Virus record (IMG/VR): IMGVR_UViG_3300025913_000021
Span: 1 to 64,000 of that record
Length of the DNA stretch: 64,000 bases
Strand: one strand, 5' to 3'
From: a virus
The notes beneath the pieces were generated by a model. That model saw nothing but the letters and a program-made list of their open reading frames with translations. It made no database searches and was not told where the DNA came from. The position numbers and the translations under genes are program-made. This document shows, piece after piece, positions 1-7,812 of this stretch; positions within the stretch are counted from its first letter, which is position 1, and every line of letters begins with the position of its first letter.

Positions 1-350
1 CCCGCGCCGGACATGAGGTCCGAGACGACCTTGAGCGCGGTCGCCGCCTGGTCCTTGTCCTCGTCGTCGCACGTGGCCAGGTACATCGCCAGTGCCTGCC
101 AGGCCGACATGAGCAACTGCTGCTGCTCCGGGGTGTCGTCCTGGTCGGCAGCGTCGGCCACCAACGCCTTCTCGATCAGCTCGGACAGCTCGGCGGTCAG
201 CGTGTAGTCCTGGACCACAGTGGCGACCGGACCCTTGTCCGTGTTGTCGATCCGGATGATCTTCTTCCATTGTGGCGCGCTGGCGCTGACGGCGGCGAAC
301 ACCGACCCGTCGGACGAGGTGCTGGGCACGGCGGCGGCTTCGGTGGTCAT
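1..350 (-). CDS. hypothetical protein, C-terminus cut by window edge
   Basis: Open minus-strand frame starting with ATG at 350 (MTTEAAAVPSTSSDG) and running off the left edge after about 116 codons. A GGAGGG ribosome site lies just upstream. The middle contains QWKKIIRIDNTDKG and the rest is acidic and helical. It is the next gene after the portal and a small structural-like gene on the same strand, so a structural or assembly role is an inference from position only. I do not recognise the family. Confidence 0.7.
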   Translation of the reverse strand, partial: MTTEAAAVPSTSSDGSVFAAVSASAPQWKKIIRIDNTDKGPVATVVQDYTLTAELSELIEKALVADAADQDDTPEQQQLLMSAWQALAMYLATCDDEDKDQAATALKVVSDLMSGA

Positions 351-385
351 GCCCTCCGTATCGGCCTTCGCGGCTGCGCGTTCCA

Positions 386-685
386 CTAGACGAGCCAGAC
401 GGTGCCCGCGCCGGAGCCGGTGCACTCCAGGAACAGGCCGTGCTCGCAGTCGAGTTCGTAGTTCCACGAGTACGTGCCGGGCCCGCCGCAGACGGCCACC
501 ACGTCCCCCGTGGCGTCGGTGCCGTTGTGCACGACGACCTTCGTGAAGCCGTTGTAGGCGATGCCGACGATCTGCTCCTGCGTCGCGCCGACCGGGATCT
601 GCGCGCCGGAGTTCTGGTCGGTCGCGGTGTGCGCTGCGGTGCCCACCTGGCCGGAGCCAGTGAACGCAACGGGCTGAACCTGCAT
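386..685 (-). CDS. small probable virion protein
   Basis: A 99-residue protein (MQVQPVAFTGSGQVG...) with ATG at 685 preceded by AGGAGATCACC. It is rich in Gly, Thr and Val with short alternating beta-like stretches and no membrane segment. Size and composition fit a head decoration or head-fibre-like protein, and it follows the portal gene closely. That role is inferred from place and composition, not from a recognised domain. Confidence 0.65.
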   Translation of the reverse strand: MQVQPVAFTGSGQVGTAAHTATDQNSGAQIPVGATQEQIVGIAYNGFTKVVVHNGTDATGDVVAVCGGPGTYSWNYELDCEHGLFLECTGSGAGTVWLV

Positions 686-694
686 GGTGATCTC

Positions 695-2539
695 CTAGTT
701 CGGGGTGGCGGGCGTCTTGGGTGCGGTCGGTCCCGCAGCCGGGGTTCGGTCACTACCCAGCCCGCCACCGCCCTGCGGACGGCCCCCGGCGTTGCCGGTC
801 TGGAACGGGTTGGTCTCGGGCGAGGAGAACGGCACCGAGGACTTGAACACGTCGTCGATGCCCTTCTCGCGCTTGCGGCGCACGTACTCGACCTGCTGGT
901 CCATCTGGAACTCCTCCAGCTCGGTCTCGCGGCTGATGTCGCCACGGTCGCGGAGCTGGAGCACGAGCTTCATGATGTTCGCGTCCAGGCCGATGACCAC
1001 GCGCTTCGGGTGGAAACTGATGTGCGGCGCTTCGGTCAGCACGGTCTCGTTGCGCTTCATCGTCTGCTCGACGAGGTAGGTCCACAGCGTGTCGGCCAGG
1101 TCGTTGCGCCGCGACTCGATGCCCCGCGCGATCTCGTCGTCCGTGGGCCCGCCGCCGCCCGAGCCGCCCTCCATGCGCGAGCCGGAGCCGTTGAGCTTGA
1201 ACGTGCCGAGCGCCCGCATGATCAGCCGGTGGTCGATCAGGTCGTAGCGCTTCGGATCCAGGACGTGATCGACGGCCGGGGTGACGATTTCGACGGACAG
1301 TCGATGGTCGCCGACGAGGATCGGCATCCTGGCCACGACCCGGCTCTGCTCCCGAAGCTGCTCGACCTCACCGGGCCGCGCGGGGAACTTGTCGCTACCT
1401 CGCTTGAGAACGATGATGAAGTTCGTCGCACCGATCAGCGTCGCTCGGTCCGACGCACGCAGGTGGCTCTTGATGTCCAGGTCCGGCAGCACCGACTTGA
1501 GCCGCACCGACGCGAAGCGCTCGTAGTCCGCGCGGGTCAGCGTGTGCCGGAAGATCGCATCCCGCTTGAACAGCCACAGCCACGCCTTCGTCGCGGGGTC
1601 GCGATGGTTCTCGTGCAGGACGGCCAGCTCCTCGGGCGTCGGCGTGTACGGCCCGTCGAACATCTTGAGCACCAGCGGGTCGGTGCCCTTGCCCTCGAAC
1701 ACGGCCATGAACGCCTGGTGCTCGGCCGGGCTGGCGATGTAGGCGAAGCGCTCGCGGCCGAACATGAGCTGGCCGACCGGCAGGATCTTGGTCGGATCCC
1801 AGATGGTCAGCCCGGCCGGAGCGGTGATGGCGAACTGCTTGCGCCGGGCGCGCTTCTTCGGACCCGGGCGCGGCTCACCACTGGGGTGCAGATCCTCCGC
1901 ACCGGGGATCGGTACGTCGCCCTGCGAGTCGCTGTCCATGTTGGTGAGCGGGATCGTGGGCGTGCGGACCTTGAGGACGAGATCCTGCCAGTCGATGCCG
2001 AAGTACACCTGGCTGACCTTGAACAGCTCGCGCCAGGCGATCTTCATCTTGGTCTGGAGCCGCAGCTTGAGGCCGATCTGGTTCCAGATGTCCTCCTGGT
2101 CTTGATCGACCATCTCGAAGGACACCTGCGAGAAGGCGAGCCCCTCGGTGGCGTCGGCGACGGCCGAGAGGATGTCGTCGAACTCCACGGCGTCGGCCGC
2201 TTGCATCATCTGGTCGTAGACGTTCGTGGTCATCGTGTAGCGGCCACGGAAGAACAGCGAGCTACCCGCGAGGGACGTGCTGTTCATGTTCCGGGTCCAC
2301 TGCGCGACGGCCGAGGCGATCTCGTCTCGAATCGGACGGCCGTCCAAAGTCCGGCCCATCACCATCGCCTGCTCGGCGACCTCCTCCGGCACGCCCGCCT
2401 CGTTGATGTACGAGTAGGAGGCGTTGCCCGGCGCGTCCGTACCGCCCCAGTCCACCTCCAGCGGCAGCACCGTGGTCGGCGGCATGCTGGAGATGTCGAA
2501 CGGTGCGAGCCCCTGGGGCTCGTCGGATAGGACCCTCAC
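695..2539 (-). CDS. putative portal protein
   Basis: A 614-residue protein starting at GTG 2539, which overlaps the upstream stop in a GTGA; longer upstream in-frame starts are unlikely for that reason. Portal proteins form the dodecameric ring through which DNA enters the capsid. Support is contextual: it is long and acidic/helical, directly downstream of the large terminase subunit and one small gene, and it ends in a Gly/Pro-rich tail after a charged helical stretch (EFQMDQQVEYVRRKREKGID). Length is normal to slightly long for siphovirus portals. No single diagnostic motif is visible, so the call is moderate. Confidence 0.6.
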   Translation of the reverse strand: MRVLSDEPQGLAPFDISSMPPTTVLPLEVDWGGTDAPGNASYSYINEAGVPEEVAEQAMVMGRTLDGRPIRDEIASAVAQWTRNMNSTSLAGSSLFFRGRYTMTTNVYDQMMQAADAVEFDDILSAVADATEGLAFSQVSFEMVDQDQEDIWNQIGLKLRLQTKMKIAWRELFKVSQVYFGIDWQDLVLKVRTPTIPLTNMDSDSQGDVPIPGAEDLHPSGEPRPGPKKRARRKQFAITAPAGLTIWDPTKILPVGQLMFGRERFAYIASPAEHQAFMAVFEGKGTDPLVLKMFDGPYTPTPEELAVLHENHRDPATKAWLWLFKRDAIFRHTLTRADYERFASVRLKSVLPDLDIKSHLRASDRATLIGATNFIIVLKRGSDKFPARPGEVEQLREQSRVVARMPILVGDHRLSVEIVTPAVDHVLDPKRYDLIDHRLIMRALGTFKLNGSGSRMEGGSGGGGPTDDEIARGIESRRNDLADTLWTYLVEQTMKRNETVLTEAPHISFHPKRVVIGLDANIMKLVLQLRDRGDISRETELEEFQMDQQVEYVRRKREKGIDDVFKSSVPFSSPETNPFQTGNAGGRPQGGGGLGSDRTPAAGPTAPKTPATPN

Positions 2540-2937
2540 ACCTGACCCCGCCCGCTCGCGTTCCAGTCGAACTCCCGCATCGCGTGCAGCCGCGAGGCAA
2601 CCTGGAACTGGTCCTTCAACGCTGCGATCACCCGCTCGCACTCCTCGCGCACTGGTCGCCACTCGCGTCGGATGTGCTCGATGCGGCTGATCTGGACGAC
2701 GATCTCGACGAGCCGGGCCGAGTGGGCGCTCACGGCGACCATGACCTGATCCGGCTCGAACTTGCTGAACACCTTCATGTCGGCCAGGGCGTCGTCGATC
2801 TCGCTGCGCACGCTCTGCACGCTGCCGAGCGTCGAGTTCACCGGGACGCCCAACGCTGCCGCGCTAGCTGGCGCAAGGGGCGCCTTAGCTTCCGGTAGCC
2901 CTTGGTTAGGTGCCGATTCCAGTTTCAAGGTGGCCAC
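2536..2937 (-). CDS. hypothetical protein between terminase and portal
   Basis: A 133-residue protein from GTG 2937, ending in a GTGA overlap with the portal start. It has an Ala/Pro-rich N-terminus followed by helical segments with evenly spaced hydrophobics (ARLVEIVVQISRIEHIRREW). Translational coupling to the portal suggests a packaging or head-assembly helper, but no family is recognised. The ribosome site before the GTG is weak. Confidence 0.6.
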   Translation of the reverse strand: MATLKLESAPNQGLPEAKAPLAPASAAALGVPVNSTLGSVQSVRSEIDDALADMKVFSKFEPDQVMVAVSAHSARLVEIVVQISRIEHIRREWRPVREECERVIAALKDQFQVASRLHAMREFDWNASGRGQV

Positions 2938-2995
2938 GAGAAACTCATCGGGCTCCGACCTTCACACGATTGAGCCGGAGCTGCCTCTTATAGGT

Positions 2996-3238
2996 ATGAG
3001 CACCTACACCCTGGAGCTGGACGAGCACGACCTGCGCATGCTGATGCACGCGATGAAGGCGTACCGGCGGCAGCTCGACAAGAACCAGCGACGCAACGAG
3101 CGAATCGGATGGACGCCTGAACCTGGGAAGGGAGACCGGCAGAGCGCGCTGATGACGCGCTGGATCGACCTGGACCGACGACTGCGGGCTAGTAGTCGGC
3201 CCAGTCGTACATCGGGTCCATCGGAGCCGCCGCACTGA
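2996..3238 (+). CDS. small plus-strand gene between terminase and portal modules
   Basis: An 80-residue plus-strand frame (MSTYTLELDEHDLRMLMHAM...) in a block otherwise on the minus strand. It fills a gap of about 250 bp that has no minus-strand gene, and its last 50 bases run antisense to the 3' end of the terminase gene. The first 60 residues have normal GC3 bias and a regular helical pattern; the last 15 (SSRPSRTSGPSEPPH) look like read-through into the antisense region. Likely a small inserted gene (moron-like), function unknown. Confidence 0.55.
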   Translation: MSTYTLELDEHDLRMLMHAMKAYRRQLDKNQRRNERIGWTPEPGKGDRQSALMTRWIDLDRRLRASSRPSRTSGPSEPPH

Positions 3239-4877
3239 GGGCCATCGGGTCGTCATCGAACAAGCCGGTGACCAGCACGGAGGTGCGTTCGGGCAGCAGC
3301 TTCATCTGCTTCTCGATCAGCTCCTGGCTGTGCGCGAGAGCGGCCATCCGTGCGGCGTCGAGGGCGTGGAACTTGCCCTTGTTGAACTCCTTCTTGCCGT
3401 ACGGGTTGGTCGCCGACTTGCTGATGTAGTACGCCTGGCCCTGGAACTCCTTGAGCATGTCGATGTCCCACGGCAGCACGAGACGGCCCTGGTCAACGAG
3501 CAGGCGCAGCTCGTCGGAGCTGAACTCCAGCACGTTGCCGAGGATCGCGCGGTCCATCGGGTCGGACCATTCGTTCTCGTCCTCGGGCGGAGGCTCGAAG
3601 CCGACCGGGATCTTCTCCGAGAAGTTGTAGCCCCGAATCGCGTTCCGCAGCTCGTCGCTGACCTCGACGCCCTGGCCGGTGGCCGTGATGAGGTTGAAGA
3701 TCGGCAGGCCGAGACCGGTGCGGTCCATCCCGAAGGCGAGCGGCTTGTAGAACTGCGCGACGTGATCCATCACGCGGAGCTGGTCCATCGTGCCGATGCG
3801 CTCCAGGTGGATGCGCGTGAGGCAGCGCAGCCGCTCGCCGCCGTCCTTGCCCGGCTTGGCCTCTGCGCCGAACACCAGGATCTCGGACGGGTGGTTGGTC
3901 ATACCAACGTCCATCCCGATCCAGAGGCGCTTGAACTGCTTGTGGGAGCCGGGCAGGTCGATCAGTGCCTCGATCGGCAGGCCCGAGTCGCGCAGCGCCT
4001 CGTCGTTGATCCGGATGTGCGTGTAGACGCTGACGTTGTAGTCGCTCTCCTCGCGCGAGTCCACGCAGGCCATGAGGCGGTGCAGCACGAACAGCGAGGA
4101 CATCGCATCGCCGTGCAGGCCCAGGATGTTGCGCCGGTAGTCGGGGTGCTCGCGCGAGCCGTACAGCTCGGCCTTGGCCTTGCGCTCCTTCGCGGTCCAG
4201 TCGGGCCGGTGCATGGCGGTGATGCGGTGGACGTACCAGTCCTCGCTCTGGCTGCGCGTGTAGTAGTCGTCGCGCACGCCTCGGGACACGCCGTGGGCCC
4301 GCCAGCGCGAGGTCTCGTCGCCGTAGCGCAGCGTCTCGGTCAGTTCCACCCATCCGGCATGCGGGTAGTCCTGCGCCTCGTCCATCTCCAGGACGCGGGG
4401 GTGCATGCCCTTGACGCCTCGGCCGTCCTTCTGCGGGATACGGCCGATGATCTTCGCGTCGTTGCGGAACTTCGCCTCGAACGGGCGGTGCGTGATGCCG
4501 GTGGACTGCGAGCCGCTCTTGAGCATTTCCCTGGAGAGGCGAGTGCTGAGCAGGCGATCCTCGATGTGCTTGGTCACCGGGTCGAGGTGGATCATTTCCG
4601 GCGCGGTGATCAGCATGTCGTTGCCAGGGTTCATGAACGGGAAGGCGAACGCCCGCATCTGGATGCCGACCGACTTGCCGATCGCTCGACCGCACTGGTC
4701 GATCTGCTGCTTCGAGTCGTTGCGGTACCAGGCGTACTGGTAGTCGTAGCAGCGGAACAGGTTGTCAGGCTGGTCCGGGTCCTTCCAGAGGAACTCGGCG
4801 ATGTCCACGCCGCTCGAATCCATGAGGATGGCGACGAGGTACTTCTCCCCCTCGGTCAGAGCTTCGAGAACCGCCAT
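3189..4877 (-). CDS. terL: terminase large subunit
   Basis: A 562-residue protein. An N-terminal ATPase part has a Walker A-like GRAIGKS (about residues 63-69) and a Walker B segment VLEMDEAQD (about 162-170). A C-terminal RNase H-like nuclease part begins at LWIGMDVGMTNH (acidic D near 323) and ends with FHALDAARMAALA carrying the late conserved aspartate. The protein drives DNA into the procapsid and cuts concatemers. Length is typical. It is followed by a small gene and the portal, the usual order. The Walker A departs from the classical GxxxxGK[S/T] spacing only at its first residues. A GGACGNNCGTCC palindrome lies just upstream. Confidence 0.9.
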   Translation of the reverse strand: MAVLEALTEGEKYLVAILMDSSGVDIAEFLWKDPDQPDNLFRCYDYQYAWYRNDSKQQIDQCGRAIGKSVGIQMRAFAFPFMNPGNDMLITAPEMIHLDPVTKHIEDRLLSTRLSREMLKSGSQSTGITHRPFEAKFRNDAKIIGRIPQKDGRGVKGMHPRVLEMDEAQDYPHAGWVELTETLRYGDETSRWRAHGVSRGVRDDYYTRSQSEDWYVHRITAMHRPDWTAKERKAKAELYGSREHPDYRRNILGLHGDAMSSLFVLHRLMACVDSREESDYNVSVYTHIRINDEALRDSGLPIEALIDLPGSHKQFKRLWIGMDVGMTNHPSEILVFGAEAKPGKDGGERLRCLTRIHLERIGTMDQLRVMDHVAQFYKPLAFGMDRTGLGLPIFNLITATGQGVEVSDELRNAIRGYNFSEKIPVGFEPPPEDENEWSDPMDRAILGNVLEFSSDELRLLVDQGRLVLPWDIDMLKEFQGQAYYISKSATNPYGKKEFNKGKFHALDAARMAALAHSQELIEKQMKLLPERTSVLVTGLFDDDPMALSAAAPMDPMYDWADY

Positions 4878-4885
4878 ACTTCTTT

Positions 4886-4906
4886 GTTCGGACGCACGTC
4901 CATTCC
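4886..4906. promoter_or_regulatory. candidate operator/promoter element upstream of terL
   Basis: The site contains the perfect 12-bp palindrome GGACGCACGTCC (4890-4901), flanked by GTTC and ATTCC. The same palindrome pattern GGACGNNCGTCC followed by RAA recurs near 30.99, 32.43 and 35.76 kb. Its place 10-30 bp before the terminase start suggests transcriptional control; this is inference. Confidence 0.45.
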
Positions 4907-4920
4907 GACTTAGAAAGCAC

Positions 4921-4955
4921 CGAGCCCCTGGCAGCGGGGGACCGCCAGGGGCTCG
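4921..4955 (-). terminator. strong hairpin terminator upstream of terL
   Basis: A perfect 12-bp stem CGAGCCCCTGGC/GCCAGGGGCTCG with an 11-nt loop. It lies just downstream of the 4992-5486 gene on the minus strand and before the terminase promoter region, so it probably ends the upstream unit. No long U tract follows, as is common in high-GC phages. Confidence 0.7.
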
Positions 4956-4991
4956 ATGCGTCCGGCAGCGGGGGGAGTGCCGGAGTCGTGA

Positions 4992-5486
4992 TCAGGAGAC
5001 GGTCGGAGCCGTCCCGTCACCCGGGGCCGGAGCCGACGGGTCGGTCGTGCCGGTGTCGGTCGTGCCGGTCCCGTCGGTGGCGGTACCGGTCGTGTCCGTG
5101 GTGCCCGGGTCGGTCGTGCCCGGATCGGTGACGACCGTGCCACCGTCGCCGGTGCCGGTGCCGTCGCCCGCCGTGCCCGGATCGACCGGCGTGGTGCCGT
5201 CGGTCGGCGTGGTGCCCGGGTCCGGCGTGGTGCCCGGGTCCGGCGTGGTCGAGCTGCCGGAACCGCCACCGGCCAGCTCGGCGAGCTTGGCGTTCGCGGC
5301 GTTGAGGGCGTCGAGCGCCTTGCTCAGCTCGGCCTCGTCGGCGGCCTCCTGGTTCTGCGACGCGGTGAGCGCGTTCTGGAGGACGGCGGCTGCGGCCTGC
5401 TGAGCGACGATCACGCCGTTGAGCGCGTCGGTCTCGGTGGCGAGCTGGGCGAGAGCAGCGTCCACCTGATCGGTGAGTGCGGACAT
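4992..5486 (-). CDS. coiled-coil protein with Thr/Pro/Gly/Asp repeat tail
   Basis: A 164-residue protein if started at ATG 5486 (MSALTDQVDAALAQL), which has AAAGGAG upstream; an ATG at 5594 would extend it to 200 residues. The first 85 residues form an Ala-rich heptad-like coiled coil. After a GGGSGSS hinge the rest is a low-complexity tail of repeats such as TTPDPGTTPDPG and GTGTTDTGTTDP. The layout resembles small fibrous or linker virion proteins of actinophages, but function is not established. Confidence 0.7.
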   Translation of the reverse strand: MSALTDQVDAALAQLATETDALNGVIVAQQAAAAVLQNALTASQNQEAADEAELSKALDALNAANAKLAELAGGGSGSSTTPDPGTTPDPGTTPTDGTTPVDPGTAGDGTGTGDGGTVVTDPGTTDPGTTDTTGTATDGTGTTDTGTTDPSAPAPGDGTAPTVS

Positions 5487-5669
5487 GAGGAAGTGCAGCT
5501 CCTTTCGGAGTTCGGTGAGCATGTACTGCTCGGCGGGTGAGAGTAGGAGCGCTTCGTAGTCCTCGCGAGGCACTCCGGCGTCCATTTGGGTCACGGGTCT
5601 GACCGTAGCGCAGCAAAGCGACGCATCCTAGTCGTGATCGGCGATTCTCGCGCGTTGATCAAGACAAAA

Positions 5670-5699
5670 CCCCACGCCGCATTAGCAGTGCGGGTGGGG
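5670..5699 (-). terminator. terminator downstream of tRNA-Met
   Basis: Stem CCCCAC + CCGCA paired with TGCGG + GTGGGG, one bulged G and a 7-nt loop. On the minus strand it is followed by GTTTTGTC. It lies about 45 bp past the 3' end of the tRNA gene, in the right place to end its transcript. Confidence 0.65.
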
Positions 5700-5742
5700 C
5701 TCGCGGAGGCTCACAGCAGCCTCTCTAGCTGCCCTCGCCTCG

Positions 5743-5816
5743 TAGCGGGAGCTGGATTCGAACCAGCGACCTACGGATTATGAGTCCGCCGAGCTACCAA
5801 GCTGCTCCATCCCGCC
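5743..5816 (-). tRNA. tRNA-Met (anticodon CAU)
   Basis: A full cloverleaf can be drawn on the minus strand: acceptor GGCGGGA/TCCCGCT (first pair G-U), D stem GAGC/GCTC with GGTA in the loop, anticodon stem GCGGA/TCCGT with loop CTCATAA (anticodon CAT), T stem GCTGG/CCAGC with loop TTCGAAT, and discriminator A. CCA is not encoded. The anticodon stem lacks the three G-C pairs of initiator tRNA, so it looks like an elongator Met tRNA, or a tRNA-Ile with modified CAU. Confidence 0.9.
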
Positions 5817-5821
5817 AGGGT

Positions 5822-5917
5822 GTGCTCCGGGCTGCGGTCTTCCCGATCTGCTGGGCCAGTCGTGAACTGCACCTGCGTGTTCGAGTCACCGCTGGGAGCC
5901 CACTCTCCCCGGAGCAC
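5822..5917. repeat. 10-bp inverted repeat enclosing about 76 bp
   Basis: GTGCTCCGGG (5822-5831) is matched by CCCGGAGCAC (5908-5917). The enclosed sequence has further short pairings and a T-loop-like TTCGAGTC, but no cloverleaf can be closed. It sits between the tRNA and a plus-strand gene and may be part of a structured RNA or a decayed tRNA; no gene is seen here. Confidence 0.4.
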
Positions 5918-5985
5918 GAGGCTGAACATTAGCTCGGGTTGGATGCGCTGTCCATCCCGTTTTCGTCGAAGCCGACGACTCCTGT

Positions 5986-6159
5986 GTGAGCACGACGGAT
6001 CAGCCCAGCGACGATCTTCCGAGTGCCCGGGTGACCTTGGAGACCACCTGGGTGACGACCTGCCCGCACTGCGGGGAGAGGAACCGGACTCATAGCCCGC
6101 CCTCGACGAAACAGCCGTTGGTCTGTTCTGAGTGTGGCTGGAAGTACCTGCCCGCCTGA
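5986..6159 (+). CDS. 57-residue zinc-ribbon protein
   Basis: A GTG-started plus-strand gene (MSTTDQPSDDLPSARVTLE...). It has two CxxC pairs, CPHC and CSEC, about 24 residues apart and ends in GWKYLPA, the pattern of a small zinc ribbon. It points opposite to its neighbours and converges on a shared hairpin with the minus-strand membrane gene at 6287. Function is unknown; nucleic-acid binding is the usual role of such ribbons. Confidence 0.65.
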   Translation: MSTTDQPSDDLPSARVTLETTWVTTCPHCGERNRTHSPPSTKQPLVCSECGWKYLPA

Positions 6160-6233
6160 CCTGGCCGTGTTGTGTGCTGGGGGTGTATGTTCGACTGCGA
6201 TCGGTGCACGGGACACGGTGTGGAACGGGTGAG

Positions 6234-6273
6234 CGAAGGCCGGGCCTGGAGGAAACTCCGGACCCGGCCTTCG
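6234..6273. terminator. bidirectional terminator hairpin
   Basis: CGAAGGCCGGG pairs with CCCGGCCTTCG, with an inner GGAG-GAAA-CTCC stem-loop. It lies between the convergent genes ending at 6159 and 6287 and can serve both. Confidence 0.7.
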
Positions 6274-6286
6274 TCGTTGCTGTAGG

Positions 6287-6451
6287 TCAGACGGGTGTGC
6301 GCGGCCCCCGGCCGATCCCCGTCGCGACGCCCCAGGCGAGGCCGATGACGAGGCACACCAGGCCGATGATCCAGAGCAGACCCACGCCGAAGATCAGGCC
6401 CAGCACCAGCAGCACCACGCCCAGGATGGCGAGACCCCACGGACTCATCAT
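6287..6451 (-). CDS. small two-helix membrane protein
   Basis: About 54 residues (MMSPWGLAILGVVLLVLG...) with two hydrophobic stretches, LAILGVVLLVLGLIFGVG and LLWIIGLVCLVIGLAWG, and a short basic end. ATG at 6451 or 6448, with GGAGGAACTC upstream inside a small hairpin. Small Gly-rich double-spanning proteins occur beside phage lysis genes, but no lysin is seen here, so a holin role is only a possibility. Confidence 0.65.
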   Translation of the reverse strand: MMSPWGLAILGVVLLVLGLIFGVGLLWIIGLVCLVIGLAWGVATGIGRGPRTPV

Positions 6452-6465
6452 GAGTTCCTCCACTC
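6452..6465 (-). promoter_or_regulatory. ribosome site displayed in a hairpin loop
   Basis: Minus-strand GAGT-GGAGGA-ACTC: a 4-bp stem with the Shine-Dalgarno sequence as the loop, directly before the ATG at 6451. One of a set of such hairpins in this window. Confidence 0.45.
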
Positions 6466-6501
6466 TCTCGCCTGAGAGCTTCCCCCGGGACAATCCGAAC
6501 G

Positions 6502-7089
6502 TCACCGAGCGAGGAACGGGCTCTCCTTGCTGACCTGGAGGAAGTCCCGGTAGAGCCGCGTCGCTATCACGGGGCGCTCGGTGATCAGCCGCAAGAACGC
6601 GGCCTGCGCCGCCATCAGCCGGTACTCCAGGAAGTAGCTCGGCGGCTTGTTCAGCGCCTCGGCGATGCGCTCGATGTCCTGCATCGTCGGGTGGTACTTG
6701 TCCGGGTGCGCGTCGGGCAGGAACATCCGCTGGTACATGCGCCGGGACATGAAGATCTTCTCGGCAAACATCTTGTGGTAGCCCTGCCGGACCTTCTTCG
6801 TCAGCACCTCGGTGATCGGGTCGTCCGTGTACTCACCGTGCAGGAGCGCGTTGAGGTTGACCTCCTCCTCCTTGGGCATCGGCCGCTGACCGATGCGCCC
6901 AGGCTTCGCGTACGCCTGCTTGATGAGGTCGGAGAGCATCGTTTCCAACGCCTCGGGGCGCGTGGTGAACGCGGCGACCCAGCTCTTTTCCACGGCCTTC
7001 GCGGTCGGGCCGGTGAGCGTGCGCAGCGAGGGATAGCTGCGCGAGAGGTTGTCGATGTCGTAGTTCGGAGCCTTCTGACGCGTGGTCAT
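6502..7089 (-). CDS. helix-turn-helix regulator-like protein
   Basis: A 195-residue protein from ATG 7089, in an ATGA overlap with the upstream gene. The C-terminal third holds DIERIAEALNKPPSYFLEYR, which matches the second part of Cro/C1-type or EspR-type HTH domains (IAxALxVPPxYFLEYR), followed by a helical LRLITERPVIATRLYRDF. The N-terminal 100 residues are not recognised. It is likely a DNA-binding regulator; co-translation with the 7086-7724 gene may mean a joint role in packaging or control of the late genes. Confidence 0.65.
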   Translation of the reverse strand: MTTRQKAPNYDIDNLSRSYPSLRTLTGPTAKAVEKSWVAAFTTRPEALETMLSDLIKQAYAKPGRIGQRPMPKEEEVNLNALLHGEYTDDPITEVLTKKVRQGYHKMFAEKIFMSRRMYQRMFLPDAHPDKYHPTMQDIERIAEALNKPPSYFLEYRLMAAQAAFLRLITERPVIATRLYRDFLQVSKESPFLAR

Positions 7090-7724
7090 AGGTCGCTGAT
7101 CCAGATCTTCTGGTTGGCGCGAAACGCCTGGTTCAGGCCAGCCCATTCCGGCATCACCTGCTCGCGGACCCACTGGATCATGGAGTCCGAGGACAGGTCC
7201 AGTTCCCGTCTCTCCTGCTCGTCGCAGCGGTCGTAGGTGTTGATCATCGAGATCAACTGCCAGAGGTACGTGACCGCCTTGGCGTACTGCTCGTCCCGGT
7301 GGACCCCGAACTCCTTCGCGCGATCCAGCAGGTTCGCCACGTAGTCGCCGAGGGTCTCGCCCTTGTCCTTCTCTCGTTGTGCCCGGTCGATGCCCAGGCT
7401 GGCCTTCACCAGCCGGATCTCGACGCTGTACTCCTTGATGTTCGACTTCAACTCGGTCTCGTTGACGCGACCGGCGAGGTAGTCGAAGCCCTGCGTGAGC
7501 CAGTTCGACCAACGGTGGACCATGACCTCCAAGGTCAACAACCGACTTAGGTCCTCAACGTCCGAGACGTTGGTGAAGTGGTTGTCGGACATGTACTTGT
7601 CGCGCTGGGACTCGTAGTAGATCGCCTCCCCCTCGTTCTGGAGGTTGATCGTCGAGCCCGACGGCGAGGTGACCTGGTAGAGCTGGAGCCCGTACGGGTT
7701 CTCCACATCGACGGTGGTCGGCAT
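7086..7724 (-). CDS. possible terminase small subunit or packaging helper
   Basis: A 212-residue protein; ATG 7724 has GGGGAGAGC upstream. It is mostly alpha-helical and acidic with the core segment RLVKASLGIDRAQREKDKGE and no zinc or membrane features. It lies two genes upstream of terL on the same strand, and its helical character suits a terminase small subunit or DNA recognition factor. This is inference; the family was not recognised with certainty. Upstream, 7750-7771 holds GAACGAACGTCCGTCC, related to the recurring operator motif. Confidence 0.5.
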   Translation of the reverse strand: MPTTVDVENPYGLQLYQVTSPSGSTINLQNEGEAIYYESQRDKYMSDNHFTNVSDVEDLSRLLTLEVMVHRWSNWLTQGFDYLAGRVNETELKSNIKEYSVEIRLVKASLGIDRAQREKDKGETLGDYVANLLDRAKEFGVHRDEQYAKAVTYLWQLISMINTYDRCDEQERRELDLSSDSMIQWVREQVMPEWAGLNQAFRANQKIWISDL

Positions 7725-7812
7725 GCTCTCTCCCCGACGTTCGTTGGTCGAGAACGAACGTCCGTCCATTCAAGCAGATCATCGGAACTAACGCTCAAAA
7801 TCTGAGCACAGA

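Noticed and set aside
440-2530. Long plus-strand open frame across the portal gene
   Set aside because: It is the antisense shadow of a high-GC minus-strand gene; composition (Arg/Val/Leu/Asp runs) and lack of a start signal argue against it.
5822-5917. Second tRNA next to tRNA-Met
   Set aside because: Only the outer stem pairs well; there is a 20-nt gap between the T-like loop and the acceptor, so it is listed as an inverted repeat only.
6287-6451. Holin gene
   Set aside because: Two membrane spans fit, but no endolysin or other lysis gene is nearby, so only a membrane-protein call is made.
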